DNA of 64,000 nt from Cloeon dipterum (taxonomy: Eukaryota; Arthropoda; Insecta; Ephemeroptera; Baetidae). The notes beneath the pieces were generated by a model. The model did no database searches. It saw only the letters and a program-made list of their open reading frames with translations, and was not told the origin of the DNA. The DNA is taken from positions 31,128,545 to 31,192,544 of the forward strand of contig NC_088790.1 in the NCBI RefSeq assembly GCF_949628265.1. The letters are read 5' to 3'. This document shows, in pieces, positions 1 to 11,399 of the stretch. Position 1 is the stretch's first letter; every line of letters begins with the position of its first letter. The translations under genes were made by a program, and so were the position numbers.

Positions 1-1705
1 ACTTAAATCCGAAGAAACCCAATTTCCTCCTCTCTTTCTTCGAATTCTAAGGAAAACAAATAAAACTGGCCACTTGCCTTCTTTCTTTCGAAACTGCGCG
101 ATGAAAAGCGGCCGGCACTGCGGCTTTTTCAGCCCTTATTCTTATCTCTCGCGGGGGTTATATCGGTGGTGCTGTTAGATAGCTCTCTGCTCTCTCTCGT
201 GTCTTTATTGCCTTGTGCGTGTGTCGCGCGCAGACACTCCGCTGCTCCATCCCCCTTAACGAACGGAAACGAAAGCATGCAGGCCTAATTCCCTCGGACT
301 CGGATTCCACGAATCCGCAGACTCATTTACGTTATAGGGCCGAGTAAAAAATAAGTGCCGAGAGCATAATGACCCTGCAAGTAGTGTCATTTCCAGGAGG
401 ACCCCTTTATACGCCACGAGCACCAGTAAATTTCAATAATAAAAAAAGGAAAATGGAAACTAGAAAATAAAATGCCGCTAAAAACGTAAATTTTTTCCTT
501 GTAATTGGCACAAAAGGTTTTTAGCTAATTAAGCGACAAGCACTGACTCGCTATATTTCAAAATAACGATTTAATTGAGTCAAAAGTCAAAATTACGCAA
601 ATTTAGCACACCGTTGGATAGATTTTGCGTGAAGAAGGATTGAAATCAAGCAAAAAATAAATGACAAGTGTTACCGTTTAATTTTACAAGAAATTTAGTA
701 AAATCTGGAATGCAGCTGTTCCTTGGTCCGAATTTAGAAAGATAAATTGTTGCTAAATTTAACGAAAAATACAATAAATAATGAACTAACTCTATGGCTT
801 GACAGAAATTGATTTGTTTTATCGGTGTTCCGCTTTCTTTGTATCATTTCCGAATCTTAATTTAAATGTAGCACCGTTAATGTCTTGGATGAGAATAATC
901 AGAAATAAATACACAAAAATTTTGTAATCCTGGAAATAAATTTAAAAAACTCCGCTAATTATGTAATAGATATAATATTAAGTGTTTTGGTTTAATTAAA
1001 TTAATTAATTTCAAATTGGAGGCCACTTCGGCTTTTGCCTCTTGAACTGGGCCAGAAGTAAACTGGTTTTTATTCGGTCTCAGACGATTTTAAATAGATA
1101 AAAAATTAAAGTTGATTTTAAACGGGTTACAGCTACTGAATCGTGTTAAATCAGGGTGCAATACGCAAAAATGCGCCAGTATTTTTTAATCCAGCTGGGA
1201 AAACAAACAAACTCAATTTTGGAGTTTTACTTTCAGTGTCTTTAATCAATGAAATTAATCTTCGTTCACAATAAATTTTTAAATTTACAATAAATGAACC
1301 CACCTGCTGAGTACTAAGCTTTAAATATACTTATTAATTTAATAAACATGACAATCTTTAAATTTATATTCAAATTTTAAAAATGAAATAGATTTAATTA
1401 AAATTACACATTTTATTCTAGTTTACAATTTGATTTCTTTCTAAAATATAAAAAAATTAGATTTTTAAACTGAACTATCAATTAAAATATTTTACGGATT
1501 CAAAAACTGAGATTACGTTTGCTGAATGTAGTTTCTCTAGCTTAACATTGCATAGAAAGCTCAGAAAATTATCTCTCAATCAATTAAAATTCACTGATCA
1601 AGAGATTAGATAAGTCAGAAAGAGAAACACCTGGCGACCAGCGTGGCAAATTTACTGTTTTGGCGTCGCGGATGCAATTTTTTGCCCGTCATGCCAAATT
1701 GCAGG
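1..1705. other. upstream spacer of the UGT gene
   Basis: No coding potential was found. The first 420 bases are mixed-composition with pyrimidine runs (CTCTCT near 185-205); the rest is AT-rich. At about 604-665 lies a diverged copy of the family D core (GTTGGATAGAT followed by GAAATCAAGCAAAAA). Confidence 0.6.
604..665 (+). repeat. diverged family D core, upstream of UGT
   Basis: About 55 bases resemble the middle of the family D repeat: CCGTTGGATAGAT, then GAAGAAGGATTGAAATC, then AAGCAAAAAATAAA. An inverted copy lies at about 7110-7170, so the pair flanks the UGT gene. The flanking sequence is not shared, so this is either a degraded element or a short conserved motif. Confidence 0.5.
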
Positions 1706-1710
1706 CGAAA

Positions 1711-1718
1711 TATAAAAA
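1711..1718 (+). promoter_or_regulatory. TATA box of the UGT gene
   Basis: TATAAAAA lies 182 bases upstream of the UGT start codon in an otherwise GC-richer stretch. Transcription would start near 1741-1745, giving a 5' leader of about 155-160 bases. No other good TATA was seen near exon 1. Confidence 0.6.
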
Positions 1719-1899
1719 GGCCGAGTCACCTCGCGAGAAAACAAAATAAAGGCCGACCTTCAAGTGTTCAAGTGTGCAGATGAGTGGCCATCAAGCGGCT
1801 CGAGTCGCCATTGGCTCCCCACGCGCGAATTCGGCGCTGATGCAACAACGCGGCGAAAATTTCATCAATCAAACATAATAATCTGCAGAAAGGAAGAAG

Positions 1900-4800
1900 A
1901 TGCGGGCTGCGACGCTGGTGTTGCTCTTTCTTTGCTCGGCGTGCGGCGCGTTGGGCGCCAAAATCCTGGCCGTCCTGCCGGTCGCCTCGCCGAGCCACGG
2001 AATTTGGAACCGGGCCTTCCTCGAGGCCCTCGCCGAACGGGGACACCACGTGACGGCGCTGTCGGCCAACCCGATGCCGAAACACCGCAACGTCCGGCAT
2101 ATTTCCATCGAGAACGGCTACGAGGGCGCCGACGACGTCCCTTTTGCGGATATTGCGGCCCTCGACAGCATCGGAAACACGGTTTTCGTCTACGAGTGGG
2201 TCTTCCAGGCCTGCAGGCAGACCATCATGGCCAATGGGACCAAAGAGGCGATTTTGGACACGAATGAGAGGTTTGCGCGGCACACTTGAGTAAAAATTAT
2301 ATAAGAGAGTGCTTTTAATGATGCCATTCGCTCTTTGTTTGTTTTGATAAGAAAATAGATAAGAATGTCTGGGCTTCGATTGTCACGAGACTTTTAAATT
2401 AGCAGTAAGAAGCAATTTATGTTGTTTCTTGTTTCTAAAATTATTTCACGTTGGCGTAAAACTCGCAAAAATATTCAAACTTTGGTTATTGGGAAGGTAT
2501 TTTATAATTCTCCTGTTTAAAATATTTATTAAAAAATTAATTACAGTAAAATTGGTGAATATATATTTTTTAAAGTTTTTTTTATCATTTTTTAAACAGC
2601 GGAATATTTATTATAATTTTTTGTATTTTTTACAGATGAAATTTGTTTAAAATTACATAATCAAATAAATTTGAAGAGCCAAAACTTTTTCAATCGGTTT
2701 TTTAATTGCTAATTTTTAGAAGTATTTAAAACACAAGAATCATAATTTTCCTAAAGGAATAAATTTCATCTGTTTTGTCCTTTATCTTTATTTTTTTTAA
2801 ACAATGGTAACGAAAATAATATTTATAAACATCCATAAAGGAAAACAATTGAAAAAAGGCTTCAAGTGTGGGAATTATCCGCTGAAATTGACTGTCAAAT
2901 GGCCAGAAAACTCTAATTTTGTTAAGAAATATTAATAATTACTGCGCTAAACAAGTCTAAATGAATGTCTATTCGATTTTATTGCCTGAAAAATTAATGC
3001 GGCGCTGGTTTGAATAGTTACAATTTTGCATAGCCTCATAACTAAATCATCAATAGGTCTGAAATTAAATTTAAATATTTGCAGTTTTTTTTTAAATTAT
3101 AGTTTATTATTATTTTTTTAATATTTTATTTCAGGATTAAGACGGTTGATCAATAAGAAGTTAGAATTTATAGGAAATGTTGTAAATTCACATGAAATTT
3201 ATCGTTAAAATCCTGAAATTTGAAGAAAATGGGTTATAATTTTTGCCTTTTGTGAATTTTCACAATTTTAAGCAAAAAGCAGGGCAGTTTCAACAAATAA
3301 ATCTTTTCTGAAAATTATTTATCTTCAGGAAATACAATTATTGCAACCTTTTGTTATTTTAATATCAATGCATATTTTTTAAATTACTAGAGCATCTGAA
3401 TTGAACATTGAAAGCAATTTTGTATTATTATTGCAAATCTTTTACATAATTAAAAACATAATTTAGTTTATAATAATCAAGTGAATGATAATATTCCTGA
3501 AAATTCACTATTTGGGAAAAAAGATATATTAATTTAATATAATTTTATATATCATAAATATTATTTGCCGCGTTCTAATATCTAATTGTTTACGTTATTT
3601 TTGTCCTCGCGCATGACTGAGGTAAATAGAAGAGAAATTAATTTTAATTTTAAAATACCATTGAACGTCGTATATTTTACTGTTTAGTTTCATTAATAAG
3701 ACCATGTGAGGTGACAATATATAATAATATATTCTTATAAAGTAAAATTTAGAAAGAAACTGTACGTATACGTAAATCTAATTAAATGTTTATTTTAATG
3801 TAAATTTATTGTGACCGTAAAATTTATTTTATATTAAAAAATAAGTTTTGCACAGTTTTGAATTAAATTGATTATAAATATATTTATTGATATTATTATA
3901 TTAATTATTAATATATTATAATACATATTAATATATTTCTATAATCAATTTAATTCAAAACTGCACAAAACTCATTTTTAATATAAAATAAATTTTACGC
4001 TCAAAATAATTAAACTTAGAATAAACTATAAATTAGATTTATGTATAGTATCTTTCCAGATTTTATTTAAATATACAATATAAAAAAATCGGATTTCAAA
4101 GTGTTGAAGGTAATTAATACTAAAAAATGCTTGTTGGGAATGGGAGTGCATGAACTGATCTCTTAGGATTCAGATAGAGCCAAAGTTGGGCTAAGTAGCA
4201 GCGTAAATTTTTTAGAAAAGTGGCTACTAAGTTAGCACTGTCTTCTTAAATGAAATCCTATTTAATTTAACCAACAAAAAGGTTATCCTAAAAGGTTTCA
4301 CACGCTGTTGGACAGATCTCGACGAGAGGAATCGAAATCTGCCAAGAAAATGTAGCCAAGCGCTGGAAATTTCAAATAAAATTCGAATTTTTACTGAAGC
4401 AAGGTCAATTTTTAATTTCAAAAAAATGAATTGTATCATTTTTAGTAATCACTTTTTATCAACCTGCTCTAATTACTTATTTCCAGTTACGATCTGATAA
4501 TTTACGAATCAATGGGTTTGGACTGCTTCCTGGGCGTGCTGCACAAATTCGCGGGGACCCCGACCGTGGCGGTGTCCGCGTACGGCGTCTCGGTGTGGAC
4601 GTGCCACACGATGAAAATGTGGTGCCCACCCTCGGCCATCCCCGTCGACTGGCTGCCCGTGCCGCTCGAGATGGGATTCTGGCACCGCGTGCACAACTAC
4701 CTGCTGTCCAAAATCATCGACCTGGCCTTCTTCTGGTACCACACTCCGAGGCAACAGGCCGTCGCCGAGCAGCACTTCGGCCCGCTGCCGCCCATCCGCA

Positions 4801-6865
4801 CCTTGGACAAATTCGATCTTTTCCTCGCAAATTCCGGCCCGGCAGGGGTGGACCACCCCAGGCACCTCCCACCCAACGTCAAAGAGGTCGGCTGCGTGCA
4901 GTGCAGGAAAGGGAAACCCTTGGACAAGGTGGGAAATAATTGCTTAGAATAGTTTTTTTTAAATGAAAATTTGTCAGGGATAATTTATTAATGCTCAAAA
5001 TAATTTATTTTAATTCATTTTAGAGCAGAATTTTTAATTTTAAATTGTTTGGATACTGTCTTAAATTAATTTAGGAGCTTTGCGTTCGTTATTTTTAATT
5101 ATATCAGGTGCGTCATATTGTATAAATAATTTGCGTGTAACTCCTTATAATATCAGGTATTTAACTGTTAATTGTTTTTTAATTTTGTGAATCACAACTC
5201 GACCTAAAAATTAATTTGAGCTGGATAAAAATTTTCCCTTTAATATCATTTTAAAAAACATCAAAACTGTTTCACAAAACGATAAAATGCTCTGGCTAAG
5301 AATAAAAGAAACGATTGATTTTGAATTAATATAAATCAAAATTTAACCAATTTTAAATCCTAAACAAGAGTGATTTTAAAGTTGAAAGTAAAAATCATTC
5401 CCTTATCAAGTGTAAAGATTCTTTGAATAATTTTTTTTGAACCATGAACCCTATTAAAAAATAAAATTTTAGGAAATATCTCCTTAAAGACCGTCTTTGA
5501 CGAAGTTTTGAGCCCACCAATCGATTCCTGAGGATCGAATTAGGTAAAGTGGATATTTTTCCGACCAAAAAGTGCAGCGACCTTTTTTCCCGCCAAAACA
5601 GTTTGAATACGAGGAGTGTGCATGCGTCAGAGCTGGCTGGATCTGACAAAGAAGTCATTCGGTCTCTCTGCAAATGCACAAACCAGCTCTCACGCATGCG
5701 CACTTCTCGAATTCAAACAGTTTTGGCGGGACAAAAAGGTTCGCACGTCGCGCTGCACTTTTTTAACGGAAAAAATATCTATTTAACCTAATTCGACCCT
5801 CAGGAATCGATTGGTGTGCTCAGAAACATCGTCAAGATGGTCTTTAAATTAAAATCTCGAACAAAATTGAATAAATTATTGCCAAATTAGCTTGTTAAAA
5901 TGTTTCTTACGAAATAATTTATTTGCTAATCAATTTTTTAGGACAGTTGTAAATATGTATTCCTCTTTTAAAATATTCAAAACAAATTAGCCTCAAAATA
6001 TTTAATAAAATTGCAAATTAAAATTTTAAAAACTCATTTTTTTAGGACATACAAGACTTTTTAGACGGCGCAACGAACGGATTTATCTATTTGAGCTTTG
6101 GAACAAACATCAAAAGCAAACTGCTGCCCAAGACGATGATAGACACGATTCTCAAGGTCTTTGGGGAATTAGATGTCAGGGTCCTCTGGAAGTTTGAAGA
6201 TGATAAATTGGCCGGCAAGTCGAGCAACGTGATGATTAACAAGTGGCTCTCCCAACAAGACGTTTTAGGTTCGCTTCAAAATAACGAAACAATATGTATA
6301 TAAAATTTAATTTTTTAGCCCACAAAAACTGCCGTCTGTTTATCAGTCACGGCGGCCGTCTGAGCACCCAGGAAGCGATTTACCACGGCACTCCGCTTCT
6401 GATCATTCCCTTTTTCGCCGACCAGTACATCAACGGGCAAAAAACCGTGGAAAAGGGAACAGGATTGAAACTGCACTACCCTGACGTCAATGACATTTCG
6501 CTGAAAAAGGCAGTTGACACCATTTTAGGAGACAAAACGTATTTAATATTTAAAAGTTTTGGGTTTAAAATACTGATTTGAATTATAGGTTTGCTGAGAA
6601 AGCGAAGAAACTGTCAGCGATTGCGCAGGATGTACCTGAGAGTCCTCTGGAGAGTGCCGTTTTCTGGACGGAATACGTCATTCGGCACAAAGGAGCGAAG
6701 CATTTGCAGCCGGCAGGAGCAGATCTCCACTGGTTCCAATTATATTCTTTGGATGTTCTCACGTTTTTAGAAATGTGCGCGTGGGCAGTGATAATTATTG
6801 CAATTGTAGCATTTAGAGCTGCCTTTAAAAAGGTTCGCGGTACGAAAAAAATTAAATCTAATTGA
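1900..6865 (+). CDS. UDP-glycosyltransferase, five exons, 510 aa
   Basis: Exons are 1900-2270, 4487-4928, 6046-6268, 6319-6538 and 6589-6865; all junctions are GT-AG and the phases agree. The product is a family 1 membrane UGT, which transfers a sugar from a UDP-sugar (usually UDP-glucose in insects) to small lipophilic acceptors in the ER lumen. Residues 1-20 form a hydrophobic signal peptide. His33 in PVASPSH fits the catalytic histidine of the N-terminal acceptor domain. The UGT signature spans 353-381, from FISHGG to PFFADQ, the last residues being the Asp-Gln that contacts the sugar. The family-typical FWTEYVIRHKGAKHL follows at 444-458. A membrane helix at about 475-494 precedes a short basic tail ending KIKSN, a KxKxx-type ER retrieval signal. 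Length is normal (family about 500-530). Intron 1 carries a palindrome and a family D repeat; intron 2 a family A element. Substrate cannot be told from sequence. Confidence 0.95.
3815..4000. repeat. family K palindrome, about 70-bp arms
   Basis: In UGT intron 1, a left arm at about 3815-3885 and a right arm at 3930-4000 are near-perfect inverted copies, both reading CGTAAAATTTATTTTATATT inward, with a 45-base AT-only spacer. The RNA or single strand would form a long hairpin. A MITE with degenerate centre is the likely identity. No second copy was noticed in the window. Confidence 0.85.
4125..4405 (-). repeat. family D repeat copy in UGT intron 1
   Basis: This is an inverted copy of the repeat at 11117-11395, including the core CACACGCTGTTGGACAGATC and the AAGCATTTT-type end. 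It stops about 80 bases before UGT exon 2. Confidence 0.8.
5484..5847. mobile_element. family A foldback MITE in UGT intron 2
   Basis: Long inverted arms read inward from both ends: GACCGTCTTTGACGAAG, then CCACCAATCGATTCCTGAGG, then a GC-rich stretch with CGCATGCGCA (5693-5702). TTAA stands immediately outside both ends (5484-5487 and 5844-5847), which would fit a TTAA target duplication. It carries no transposase, so it is non-autonomous. The closest copy is at 52103-52492. Confidence 0.88.
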
Positions 6866-6900
6866 TTATTTCGATTGGTTTTAGGATTTTATTATGATTA

Positions 6901-6906
6901 AATAAA
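6901..6906 (+). other. polyadenylation signal of UGT
   Basis: AATAAA lies 36 bases after the UGT stop codon and is the first perfect hexamer downstream. Confidence 0.65.
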
Positions 6907-7395
6907 TATTGAACAATTATTTAATGAAGTAAATTATTCCTCTTAAACTAACGTGTGCAGAGGAAATTCATTTGGCAAATAATGTTATTCTGATCTAATT
7001 TAAAGTAGAGCTTTGCATAGGAAAACAATTAAAATCATTTTGACTCTGCTATTTTGCAGTCCAAGGAATATATATTATATATATAGATTTTGAAATTAAT
7101 AAACAATTAATCTGATTTTTGCTTGATTTTGATTTCTTTCGCCGTGATCTATCCAACGGCAGGTGAAATATTTAAATTAAATTTTCTTAAATTGACTAAT
7201 ATTGGGATTTTTAACAGAGAATTTTAGCACAGGAAAAGATTTGAAGCTAAAAACATCAAAATTGAACACCATTCTTGGATAATTTCAGTTTTTATTACTT
7301 TAGAATTCTTTTAATTAAGACGACGAGCCTTTAATTGGAGACAAATTATCAGATAGGATATTTCATAATTATAAATAAAGGAAAATTAATATTAT
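6907..7395. other. AT-rich spacer downstream of UGT
   Basis: No gene was seen. At about 7110-7170 is a minus-strand copy of the diverged family D core. A short TA-repeat lies near 7069-7085. Confidence 0.6.
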
Positions 7396-7397
7396 TA

Positions 7398-9537
7398 CCC
7401 GCATAAAAAAATATCACCTGAGAATGTTCTAAGAATATACCGATTTCGCCCAGGATTAATCTAAAAAATTAATTATATATGAACTTATGATACGGTTTTT
7501 CGTGATACTGGATTAATCTGTAGATTAATTTAAGAGAATATCCTTAGAATGTTCCAGGATTATTCTGCCGGGGTTTGTTTCAAAAAGCTCTAAAGAATGA
7601 TCCTAGAACATTCTCAGAATATACTTATGGATTAATCTTTGGATTGATCTGGGATTCATATTTAGCGTATCAAATCTTTACATAGGATTATTCTTTTTTG
7701 ATCATCCTGGAACATTCTTTGGTTAATCTAATATTATTTTAAGGTCAATATTAAGTGTGACAAATATTATCCCTAAGTTATTTTTAAAATTACTTCAGAT
7801 TGTTCCTAGAATATTTCAAAATATGTTATAACTGCGATTTAATTGGGAATTACTTAAATAATTACAAACTTATTTAGTTAAATTTTTAAAATTTATTGGT
7901 TTTTCATCATATCAGGTACAAAATTTTCTCTCATTCGATGCCAGCACCGCCAATCTTGAAGCCCAAACTGCAGAACTTAAACGATTGTATCTTTTCCCGT
8001 CGTGCAAAACATCTGCGGACGGCTTGAAGCTAAAAAAAGGGAGCGACTCGTAGAAAAAAAAATAAAAGCTTTTTTCAATCAGCTTTGCTTGGAAAATGGA
8101 AGGTAGAAGTATGTAAAGTTCATGCAAAATATTTTTCCATTTTCCATGCGAAGCCAATTGAATCAGAATGTGTAATACAAATTCTCGTAAGCGTACAAAA
8201 AAGCGACCGCGATTTACATGGAAAAATTATATTTTTCATCACCGATTTACAGTTTCCGCCACCCAAACTTATTTATAGGGTTCTAATTAAGAACATTTGG
8301 GACTGGAGAGGATCCCATATCAAAATATTGGTGGCGAAAACCGTACAAGTAGCGGCGAAAAGTGTAATTTTACCATAAATCCGTTGGATTTGAAAGTTGC
8401 GCGATCTGTTCTTATTTCTTTGGACGCTAATCTATAAAATGAGACTTACCCTGTTAACCGTAAGATCCCAGGCCATCCGTCCGAGTCCGCGGGACGTCCG
8501 TGATGTCCCTTATTGGCGGCGTCCGGCGTCCTGCGTCCGTTAATAACTTCGATTTGAACGGCGGTTGACCGTTGACGCGTTAGACAAAGAGAGCGAAGCA
8601 GGATTTTGTAAGTCTCTTGCTGCTGCCACCGCCCGTCGCCCCTCCCCCGCTCCACAACAGAGGCAGGCAGCAGGCATTCCATGCAAGTGCGTGCATGCAT
8701 GTGCAGCCGCCGCTACCACGCGCACACTAAAATCGCCCTTTTAACCCTTTTTTGTCCTTCTGATTTTTTATTCAAATTGGCCCGTTTGTCGGTAGCATTA
8801 ATTAAGACTCCTTGTGTTAAGAAATTAATTTATTCAATCGCATTTATGATTTTTACCCTTTTTAATCTGGGCAGATACTTTGAAAAATAAAGGCATCATA
8901 ATTTTGTGTTAAGATAATGAAAAATTTGTTAGGTTTTAATATAAAAATTGAATCCATCGCATTAATTAAAAAATATTTGCGAGAAAAAATAATTTTTGTG
9001 ATAACGATTTCAAAATATTTAACAGTATGGCAGTTCATTTTCTTGATTAAATTATGTTTCATACTTATTTTTATGTTTTTAATTGTAAGAAAAATATCTA
9101 AGTTCTTCTCTTTTAGGGGTTTTTTAAAGAATATTCTAGGAACATTAAAAAAATATTGAGAATTCATCTCAGAATGATCCATAGAATAATCTGGGGATAT
9201 TCTATTAACTATATTCAAATTTCCCCTTTGGGATTATTCTAGGGATATTCTTGTAATTTAATCTCTAGATTAACTTTAAAACATTTTAAGGTTAATCTAG
9301 ATTCATTCTAAGAAAATTCCAAAAATTATTTTTTTGGATTAATCTCAGAATGATCCAAAGAATAATCTGAGGATATATTTTTAGATTAATCTCTAGATTG
9401 ATCTTAAACCTTCATAGATTAATCTCGATTAATACAGTATTCATCCTGGATCATTTTTTTGGATTAATTTTTTCGGGTAAATTTTGATTAATCTAAGATT
9501 ATTCCGGATATTCCTGGGTTATATTTTTTTATGCGGG
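7398..9537. mobile_element. family I non-autonomous DNA element, 2.1 kb, TA-flanked
   Basis: The ends are inverted copies starting CCCGCATAAAAAAATAT, and a TA dinucleotide stands just outside each end (7396-7397 and 9538-9539). The outer 350-450 bases at each side are packed with variants of GGATTAATCT and AGAATGTTCTAAG in both orientations. The interior (about 7900-9100) is unrelated, with a GC-rich patch at 8440-8740, and has no convincing transposase reading frame. A TA target suits a Tc1/mariner-like or related element, but the end sequence is not one I recognise. Confidence 0.75.
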
Positions 9538-9989
9538 TATAAACAGGAAAATTAAGAATGGTTGGAACCAAGTTGATTTCAAGCTCTCTTTTTTATAGAC
9601 AAGCATACTAGAATTTATTATGAAGACAGTTTACTTAAAATGCTTTATTTTTTAACAATTATATTCTACCTATTTTTAATGCATATAGTTTCGGTTATTC
9701 TAAAATTAATGTTAACTTCAAATTGCCAACTAAAACTAATTTGCTGCGGCATTTATTTTTAAATTAAAAAGAAAACTATAAAAGGATTTTTCTTACAGTC
9801 GAAAATAAAAGGCAAAAAACAGGATATCAAATATTCAGGATTATAAGAAAAATTCATGAAAAGAATAAATTTCTCTTTATTCTGGTTTAAAGCCAACGGA
9901 ACTTTTTACGTTAAACCTTTCCTCTCCGAGAGTAAGAAAGTGCTTTAATCTCAAAACTGTTTGTCGTGGCTTTTGAGCTAGAAAATATC

Positions 9990-10485
9990 ACTGGGAGCCA
10001 GGTTGCGATTTGTGTTTGGTTCCCGCCGGTCAGAAGTCAATATGGCGACGAAGTTTATAATTATTTGAATATTCGCCCATTTAGAAGCTGCGCAGTAAAC
10101 TTTAGCGCATCTTAAGCATGCGCAGTACGTTCAGATCGCTTCTCCATCTCACAGGGAGACTGAAACTCATCACTGCGCATGCGTGAGCCAAATTAAATCC
10201 TTCTGCGCAGTCGTAATTCCCACCGGGGTCCAGGTTGCGATCTGTGTTGGTTCCCGCCGGTCAGAATTCAATATAGCGTCGAAATAATTGAGGCCAATCC
10301 AGTCGGCCAATCAGAAGCGTCGAAAAAGGGGCGTGCCGACCAAATAATTCCGTTCCCGCGTATTTTTTTCAATTTCCATTCGCCTGATGGGCCATGTAAC
10401 GGTCGATTCGCCAATTACCAGGCTAATCAGCTGTTAGTAGAGAAATAACAACACAAAATTCATTGTGCTGACGGTATTTTCACAA
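9990..10485 (+). mobile_element. family B MITE-like element, copy 1
   Basis: It carries two direct copies of a module (GCCAGGTTGCGATTTGTG near 9997, and CCAGGTTGCGATCTGTGTTG near 10230), each running into GCCGGTCAGAA and CAATATGGCG- or AATATAGCG-type sequence. Between them lie GCATGCGCA (10116-10124) and TGCGCATGCG (10174-10183). The 3' part reads GGGGCGTGCCGACC and CGGTCGATTCGCCAATTACC. Related copies are at 21231, 31061 and 47531 (inverted). No coding capacity. Confidence 0.85.
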
Positions 10486-10489
10486 GTTT

Positions 10490-11110
10490 CACCGGTGAAT
10501 CCACTTTAAGAAAATTAAAACTTCCGTTTTTTTTCCATTTCTTCCGGAAAGAATATAATCGTTAAGCAAATTGGCATTGCACGTTTTCCAATCAGAAGAA
10601 TAATGAGCGAGGGCTCCCCTCTTGCTCCAAAATTCATGTCGAGTCGCTGTATTTTCGGCCCCTGTAATACCGACGCGGCTAATTGGCAAAGAGGGAATAA
10701 AGAGATTTGGCCTCGCTGCCGTGACCATTGCAACCAACGAGCGATAGCTAGATAGATACAAAGCCAGATGCGGGACAGACGTGATGGATGATACGGTGAA
10801 AAGAGCAGCAGCAAAGAAAGATATCAGCAGTGCCACCGACCAGCAAAAATTACATCACGGATGATAAATTAAATTGCCTCTGAGATTTCGGACTCGGCTG
10901 ATGCAGGAAACGCCAAAGAGAAAAAGAAGAGACTGCTGATGCGGCTTTTCTGCCTTTTGGAACAAAGAGATGAACAAAAGCATCAGAGCTTTCTTCAAGA
11001 CAATTTCGGCCTCGCGGTGATGATCCAAAGGGGAGGAATCTCTATAGAGGTCAATAATTGAAGAGGACGATGGAAAATTATTAGAATTGATGCATGGGTG
11101 CAATAAACAA
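10490..11110. other. GC-richer island, function unknown
   Basis: Mixed-composition unique sequence between repeats. Reading frames of 80-115 codons exist on the minus strand, but they overlap each other in different frames, lack splice context and recall no family. It may be a regulatory element. Confidence 0.35.
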
Positions 11111-11116
11111 TTGTTT

Positions 11117-11395
11117 ATAAATTAAAAATGGACCTTGCTAGAGTGAAAATTCCACAATTTGCAGCGTTTGACCATATTTTCTTGGCAGATCTCGTTGAGA
11201 TCTGTCCAACAGCGTGTGATTCGTTTCAGGGAAACTCTTTGTTGTGAAATAAAATAGGATTTCAGGTAAGGAGACAGTGCTAACTTTGCAGCCACTTTTC
11301 TAAAAAATTTACACTGCTAATTAGATCAATTTTGGCTTCAAATGAATCCCAAGGGATCATTTCATGCATTGGCAACAAGCATTTTCCTGAATTTT
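11117..11395 (+). repeat. family D repeat, reference copy
   Basis: The unit starts TTAAAAATGGACCTTGC, passes through GATCTGTCCAACAGCGTGTG and GGGAAACTCTTTGTTG, and ends GGGATCATTTCATGCATTGG followed by CAACAAGCATTTTC. Other copies: 4125-4405 (-), 22625-22800 (-), 26920-27155 (+), 27640-27800 (-), 38285-38590 (+). The ends are not clear inverted repeats, so the class is unknown. Confidence 0.85.
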
Positions 11396-11399
11396 GCAG

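Noticed and set aside
4509-4939. Frames overlapping UGT exon 2 in other phases
   Set aside because: The phase joined by the splice sites gives a continuous UGT protein; the rest are shadows.
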